64,000 bases of DNA from Brachybacterium squillarum M-6-3 (GTDB taxonomy: Bacteria > Actinomycetota > Actinomycetes > Actinomycetales > Dermabacteraceae): NCBI RefSeq assembly GCF_000225825.1, contig NZ_AGBX01000007.1:248001-312000 (forward strand), written 5' to 3'. A model generated the notes under the pieces. The model was given only the letters and a program-made list of their open reading frames with translations. It ran no database searches and was not told the origin of the DNA. The translations under genes and the position numbers were made by a program. Below, in pieces: positions 59,920 through 64,000 of this stretch (positions are counted from its first letter, which is position 1; every line of letters begins with the position of its first letter).

Positions 59920-62900
59920 TCAGGTGCCGGGGAACAGGACCCGCTCGGCGACCGTGCGGGCGCGGCGGGTGAGCTTGCGATAGCGCTCCTCGACCTCCGT
60001 GGCCGAGGCCTCATCGCCCTCCAGCAGGGTGGCCAGCGCGCGCAGGTCGTTGCGGTCCGAGGGCAGCACGGCGCCCTCCTTGCCCTTCCACAGGAACAGG
60101 GCGCGGCGCACCTGCCAGGCCAGGGACCAGGCCTCGGCGAGCTCGCGCACCTCGTGGTGCTCGAGCAGTCCGGCCTCATCGATCGCGGTGAGGGCCGCGA
60201 GGGTGGTGGGGGTGCGCAGCGCCTCGACCTCGTGCCCGTGCTCCAGGGCGAGCAGCTGCACGGTCCATTCGACATCGGTCATGCCGCCACGGCCGAGCTT
60301 CAGGTGCCGCGTGGGGTCGGCGCCGCGGGGCAGCCGCTCGGACTCCACCCGCGCCTTCATCCGGGAGATCTCCCTGCGGGCCGTCTCCGACAGGCCCCCG
60401 GCCGGGTAGCGGTGCCGGTCCATCTCGGCGGTGATCCGTTCGGACAGCTCGGCGGAGGCCACCACCGGGCGGGCGCGCAGCAGGGCCTGCTTCTCCCAGG
60501 TGAGGGCGTCGCGCCGGTAGTAGTCGATCCAGCCGTCCAGGCTGCGGGCCAGCAGGCCGTTGCGGCCCTCGGGGCGCAGATCCGCGGAGAGCTTCATGTC
60601 GGTGCCGGCGGCGGGGGCGTTCAGCAGCTGCTGCAGGGTGGTGGCGACCTCCCCGCCGATGGCGGTGGTGTCCGTCCCGGCGCCGTGGTCGATGGCCAGG
60701 AACTGCACGTCCGCATCGGAGGAGTAGCCCATCTCGCGGGCGCCGAAGCTGCCCATCGCGATGACGGCCAGCTCGATGCCCAGGGCCCGCGCGGGATCGG
60801 AGCGGTTCTCGCGGATCCGCTCGGCGGTCTCCTCGTCCACCTCGGTCGCGCCGTCCAGGGTGGGGGCGTCCCGGGGGATCAGGCCGCGCTCCCGCGCCAC
60901 CTGGTGGTAGGCGACCAGGGTGCCGGCCTCGAGCACCGCCTCGGCGAGGTCGGTGAGGGCGGCGGCGACCTGCTCGGAGGTCACCGCCCCGGTCAGGTGC
61001 GCCAGGGACACCCGCAGCAGCTCCCGGGTGCGGGTGCGGCGCAGCACGTCGCGGGCCGCGTCCACGGTCTCCACCCGGCGGATGACCGCGAGGAACTCGC
61101 GGGCCAGGGCGTCGCGCGACAGCGGCCTCAGCTCCTCGTCGCGGGAGAGCCAGCGCACGGCCTCGGGGATCTGCTCGAGCTGCTCCCCGGCGAAGCGGCT
61201 GGCGGAGAGAACATGGGTGAGGCGGCGGGCGGCGACGCCGGAGTCGCGCAGCATCCCCAGGTACCAGTGGGCCGAGCCGATCCGATCGGAGATCCGGCGG
61301 AACATCAGCAGTCCCAGGTCCGGGTCGATGCCTTCGGCGAACCATTCCAGCAGGGCCGGCAGCAGCTGGCGCTGGATGGAGGCGCGGCGGGAGATGCCCT
61401 CGGTCAGCGCGGTGATGTGCCCGAGCGCCCGGGCGCCGTCGCGGTAGCCGATCGCGGCCAGGCGCGCGGCGGCCGACTCGGGGCTGAGCGCGATCTCCCC
61501 GTCGCTGAGCTGGGAGGAGGTGACCAGCAGCGGGCGGTAGAAGATCTCCTCGTGCAGCTGACGCACCCGGCGCCGGGTGGTCTGGTAGCGGGAGGCGAAG
61601 TCCTTGCTGGACAGGCCCAGCGAGCGGGCGAGGCGCCGCTGGTCGGCCTCGGCGGTGGGCAGCACCTGGATGCGGCGCAGACGCTGCATCTGCATGCGGT
61701 GCTCCACGCTGCGCAGGAAGCGGTAGGCGTCGTCCATCTCCCCCACGTGGCGGCGGGAGATGTAGCCGCCCTCCCCCAGCCGGGCCAGGGACTCCAGGGT
61801 GGTGCGGGTGTGCAGGGTGTCGTCGGTGCGGCCGTGGACCATCTGCAGCAGCTGCACGGTGAACTCGACGTCGCGCAGACCACCGGGGCCGAGCTTGATG
61901 TTGCGGTCGGCCTCCCCGCGGGGGATGTGCGCGATGACGCGGCGGCGCATCGCCCGGGTGTCCTCCACGAAGCTGTCGCGGGTGGAGGCCTGCCAGATCC
62001 AGGGCTCCACCATCGCCTCGTACTCCTCGCCGAGGGACCGGTCCCCGGCGGCGGCGCGGGCCTTCAGCAGCGCCTGGAACTCCCAGGAGTGCGCCCACTT
62101 CGTGTAGTAGCGGCGGTAGGAGTCCAGGGTGCGCACCAGCGGCCCGTCCTTGCCCTCCGGGCGCAGGTTCGCATCGACCTGCCACAGGGAGCCCTCGGCG
62201 GTGCGGTCCGAGCAGATCCGGGCCAGCTCCCGGGCCAGGGCCGAGCCGACGGTGACCAGCTCTTCCTCGTCGCAGGCGGGACCGTCCTGCCCCTCGGCGG
62301 GGGCGACCACGTGCATCACGTCGACGTCGGAGATGTAGTTGAGCTCCTGGGCGCCGGTCTTGCCCATGGCGATGACGCTCCAGCGGACGTGCTCCTGGCC
62401 CTCGACGGCGGCGCGTGCCAGGGCCGCGGCGGCGTCGAGGGCGGCGTCGGCGAGGTCGGAGATGGCGCGGGAGACGGCGGGCTGGATCGCGGTGGGCTCG
62501 GCGGCGACGACGTCGGCGGCGGCGATCTGCACCAGCCGCGCGTGGTAGGCGATGCGCAGGGCGTCGCGGCCCTCGCGGCCCTCCAGGCCGGCCACCGGCA
62601 CGGCCGACTCCGGGTCGGCTCCGACGGCCCGCACCAGGTCGGCCCGCACCTCGACGGCGCTGCGGCGCAGCTCGTCGTCGCCCTGCTGCAGCACCTCCAG
62701 GCTCTCGGGGTGCCGGGCGAGGAAGTCGCCGAGGGCCACCGAGGTGCCCAGCAGCCGCACCAGCCGGTGCCCGGGCCCGCCGCGCTCGGCGATCCCGGCG
62801 AGGAAGGGGCGCAGCAGGGCGCGCTGCCCCTTCTCCTCGGCGGCCTCGGCCAGGCGCAGCAGCCCCATCAGGGCGTCGTCCCCGTCGGCGGTGGCGCCGA

Positions 62901-63027
62901 TGGCGGCGGCCGCCCCCTCCCCGAGGTCCGCGAGTGCCGGGTCGTCCAGGAAGCGGCGCACCCGGTCGGTGCGGGTGAAGCCGAGCCGGGCGAGGGCACC
63001 GGTGGTGGTGGCCGGTTCGCGGGACAT
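59920..63027 (-). CDS. glnE: Bifunctional glutamine synthetase adenylyltransferase/deadenylase
   Basis: 1035 residues. The two nucleotidyltransferase domains are clear: AMGKTGAQELNYISDVDVMH (220-239, deadenylase half) and AMGSFGAREMGYSSDADVQF (757-776, adenylylating half), each with the paired metal aspartates SD-x-D. GPGGLRDVEFTVQLLQ and GRGGMTDVEWTVQLLA follow each. GlnE adds AMP to the GlnA tyrosine when nitrogen is rich. It lies 24 bases after glnA2 on the minus strand. The partner gene glnA is on the other side of the island. Confidence 0.96.
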   Translation of the reverse strand: MSREPATTTGALARLGFTRTDRVRRFLDDPALADLGEGAAAAIGATADGDDALMGLLRLAEAAEEKGQRALLRPFLAGIAERGGPGHRLVRLLGTSVALGDFLARHPESLEVLQQGDDELRRSAVEVRADLVRAVGADPESAVPVAGLEGREGRDALRIAYHARLVQIAAADVVAAEPTAIQPAVSRAISDLADAALDAAAALARAAVEGQEHVRWSVIAMGKTGAQELNYISDVDVMHVVAPAEGQDGPACDEEELVTVGSALARELARICSDRTAEGSLWQVDANLRPEGKDGPLVRTLDSYRRYYTKWAHSWEFQALLKARAAAGDRSLGEEYEAMVEPWIWQASTRDSFVEDTRAMRRRVIAHIPRGEADRNIKLGPGGLRDVEFTVQLLQMVHGRTDDTLHTRTTLESLARLGEGGYISRRHVGEMDDAYRFLRSVEHRMQMQRLRRIQVLPTAEADQRRLARSLGLSSKDFASRYQTTRRRVRQLHEEIFYRPLLVTSSQLSDGEIALSPESAAARLAAIGYRDGARALGHITALTEGISRRASIQRQLLPALLEWFAEGIDPDLGLLMFRRISDRIGSAHWYLGMLRDSGVAARRLTHVLSASRFAGEQLEQIPEAVRWLSRDEELRPLSRDALAREFLAVIRRVETVDAARDVLRRTRTRELLRVSLAHLTGAVTSEQVAAALTDLAEAVLEAGTLVAYHQVARERGLIPRDAPTLDGATEVDEETAERIRENRSDPARALGIELAVIAMGSFGAREMGYSSDADVQFLAIDHGAGTDTTAIGGEVATTLQQLLNAPAAGTDMKLSADLRPEGRNGLLARSLDGWIDYYRRDALTWEKQALLRARPVVASAELSERITAEMDRHRYPAGGLSETARREISRMKARVESERLPRGADPTRHLKLGRGGMTDVEWTVQLLALEHGHEVEALRTPTTLAALTAIDEAGLLEHHEVRELAEAWSLAWQVRRALFLWKGKEGAVLPSDRNDLRALATLLEGDEASATEVEERYRKLTRRARTVAERVLFPGT

Positions 63028-63051
63028 GCTGCTCCTTGCTCGGGGTGGGGC

Positions 63052-64000
63052 TCAGATGCGGCCGAAGGTGGACTCGAGCTCGTAGCGGGTGACCTGTTCG
63101 CGGTACCGGGACCACTCGTTGCGCTTGTCGCGCAGGAAGAACTCGAAGACCTGCTCGCCGAGGGTCTCGGCCATCAGCTCGGAGTGCTCGAAGTTGTCGA
63201 GCGCCCGGAACAGGTCGGTGGGCAGCGGCTCGATGCCCATCGCCTGCCGCTCCCGGTCCGTGAGCTCCCAGACGGCGTCCTCGGCGCCCTCGGGCATGTC
63301 GTAGCCCTCCTCGATGCCCTTCATCCCGGCGGCCAGCAGCACGGCGAAGGCCAGGTAGGGGTTGGTGGCGGAGTCGGTGCCGCGGTACTCGACGCGGGAG
63401 CTGGTGCCCTTGGTGGGCTTGTGGAACGGCACCCGCACCAGGGCGGAGCGGTTGTTGTGGCCCCAGCAGATGTAGCTCGGCGCCTCCTGCGCGCCCCACA
63501 GCCGCTTGTAGGAGTTCACCCACTGGTTGGTGATCGCGCAGTACTCGGGGGCGTGGCGCAGCAGGCCGGCGATGAACTGGCGGCCCATCCGGGACAGGCC
63601 GTACTCGGCGCCCGGCTCGTGGAAGGCGTTCTTGCCGCCCTGGAACAGGGAGAGGTGGGTGTGCATGCCGGAGCCGGGCTCGCCGACCATCGGCTTGGGC
63701 ATGAAGGTGGCCACCTGGTCCAGGCCGAGCGCGACCTCCTTGACCACGGTGCGCAGGGTGATGATGTTGTCGGCAGTGGTCATGGCGTCCGCGTAGCGCA
63801 GGTCGATCTCGTTCTGCCCGGGGCCGTTCTCGTGGTGGGAGTACTCCACCTGGATGTTCATGGCCTCCAGGTGCTCCACGGCGAGGCGGCGGAAGTCCTG
63901 CCCGTTGCCGCGGTGGACGTGGTCGAAGTAGCCGGCCCGGTCGATGGGGCGCAGCGCCTCCCCCACCTGGTAGGGCTCCTGGAACAGGTAGAACTCGATC
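63052..64000 (-). CDS. glnA2: Glutamine synthetase, GlnA2 type (N-terminal part outside window)
   Basis: The C-terminal 316 residues are present and the frame continues past the window end. Visible motifs: HHENGPGQNEIDLRYADAM, PMVGEPGSGMHTHLSLF, WGHNNRSALVRVP and SRVEYRGTDSATNPYLAF. The position of the adenylylation tyrosine reads VWELTDRERQ, so Tyr is replaced by Trp and GlnE should not modify this enzyme. GlnA2 next to glnE is the usual actinobacterial order. Confidence 0.93.
   Translation of the reverse strand, partial: IEFYLFQEPYQVGEALRPIDRAGYFDHVHRGNGQDFRRLAVEHLEAMNIQVEYSHHENGPGQNEIDLRYADAMTTADNIITLRTVVKEVALGLDQVATFMPKPMVGEPGSGMHTHLSLFQGGKNAFHEPGAEYGLSRMGRQFIAGLLRHAPEYCAITNQWVNSYKRLWGAQEAPSYICWGHNNRSALVRVPFHKPTKGTSSRVEYRGTDSATNPYLAFAVLLAAGMKGIEEGYDMPEGAEDAVWELTDRERQAMGIEPLPTDLFRALDNFEHSELMAETLGEQVFEFFLRDKRNEWSRYREQVTRYELESTFGRI

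Noticed and set aside
60176-63523. Long minus-strand frame overlapping glnE and glnA2
   Set aside because: It is an alternative frame of two clear genes, rich in Arg/Pro/Gly without motifs.

Overview
The window is very GC-rich and carries a gene set diagnostic of an actinobacterium: mshC (mycothiol synthesis), a pupylation locus (arc-dop-pup-pafA), glnE with two glutamine synthetases, a WhiB-like protein and a long-form HisG. Gene order and the absence of proteasome genes beside pup suggest the order Micrococcales, perhaps a Brachybacterium-like genus. That placement is inference; no rRNA is present to test it.

Layout. 1-18,500 (almost all minus strand) holds housekeeping genes: hisE-hisG, an FMN-riboswitch-controlled PnuC-fold transporter that should import riboflavin, rpe-rsmB-fmt, an SLC13/DASS transporter, a degenerate priA, two FKBP-type isomerases, and the pupylation operon with trmI and a site-2 protease upstream. 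In the pupylation operon the proteasome genes prcB and prcA are missing between pup and pafA, and the ATPase lacks the usual C-terminal gate-opening tail. 18,600-34,980 holds a PAC2 protein, mshC, uppP, two SpoU methylases, a tRNA-Leu(GAG), aroE-mltG-ruvX-alaS, rpsD, rarA-pyrD and small membrane proteins. 35,000-45,250 is mainly plus strand: pepA, lpdA, a two-lipoyl-domain E2 subunit, a putative membrane pseudokinase, lipB-lipA, a DUF4191 protein and an RDD protein. lpdA, the E2 gene, lipB and lipA form one functional group: the 2-oxoacid dehydrogenase and the lipoylation that activates it.

45,258-46,688 is glnA. A compact integrated element of about 6.47 kb (46,673-53,156) sits exactly at its 3' end, bounded by an 18-bp direct repeat that contains the last codons and stop of glnA. 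The element encodes a tyrosine integrase, a small MerR/Xis-type protein, a DnaB-N-domain-like protein, an AAA/RecA-type ATPase, a WhiB-like protein, a helix-turn-helix protein resembling phage small terminases, and several small unknowns, mostly with overlapping start and stop codons. No capsid, tail, portal or large-terminase gene is present, so a phage satellite or minimal integrative element is the best reading. The probable native glnA terminator now lies beyond the right attachment site.

53,340-57,272 is an insertion-sequence scrapyard. It contains an intact IS481-family element with a CCTAGG target duplication, a second IS481-type element without one, the end of a third, an AraC regulator plus VOC-protein pair, and a HicB-like gene that has lost its start. 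Core genes resume with an MHS-type MFS transporter, a PD-(D/E)XK nuclease-like protein, glnE and a glnA2 that runs off the window end. The island and IS cluster therefore separate glnA from glnE-glnA2.

Several genes have a TANNNT-like -10 box exactly six bases before the start codon, which implies leaderless transcripts. No CRISPR array or rRNA gene was seen.
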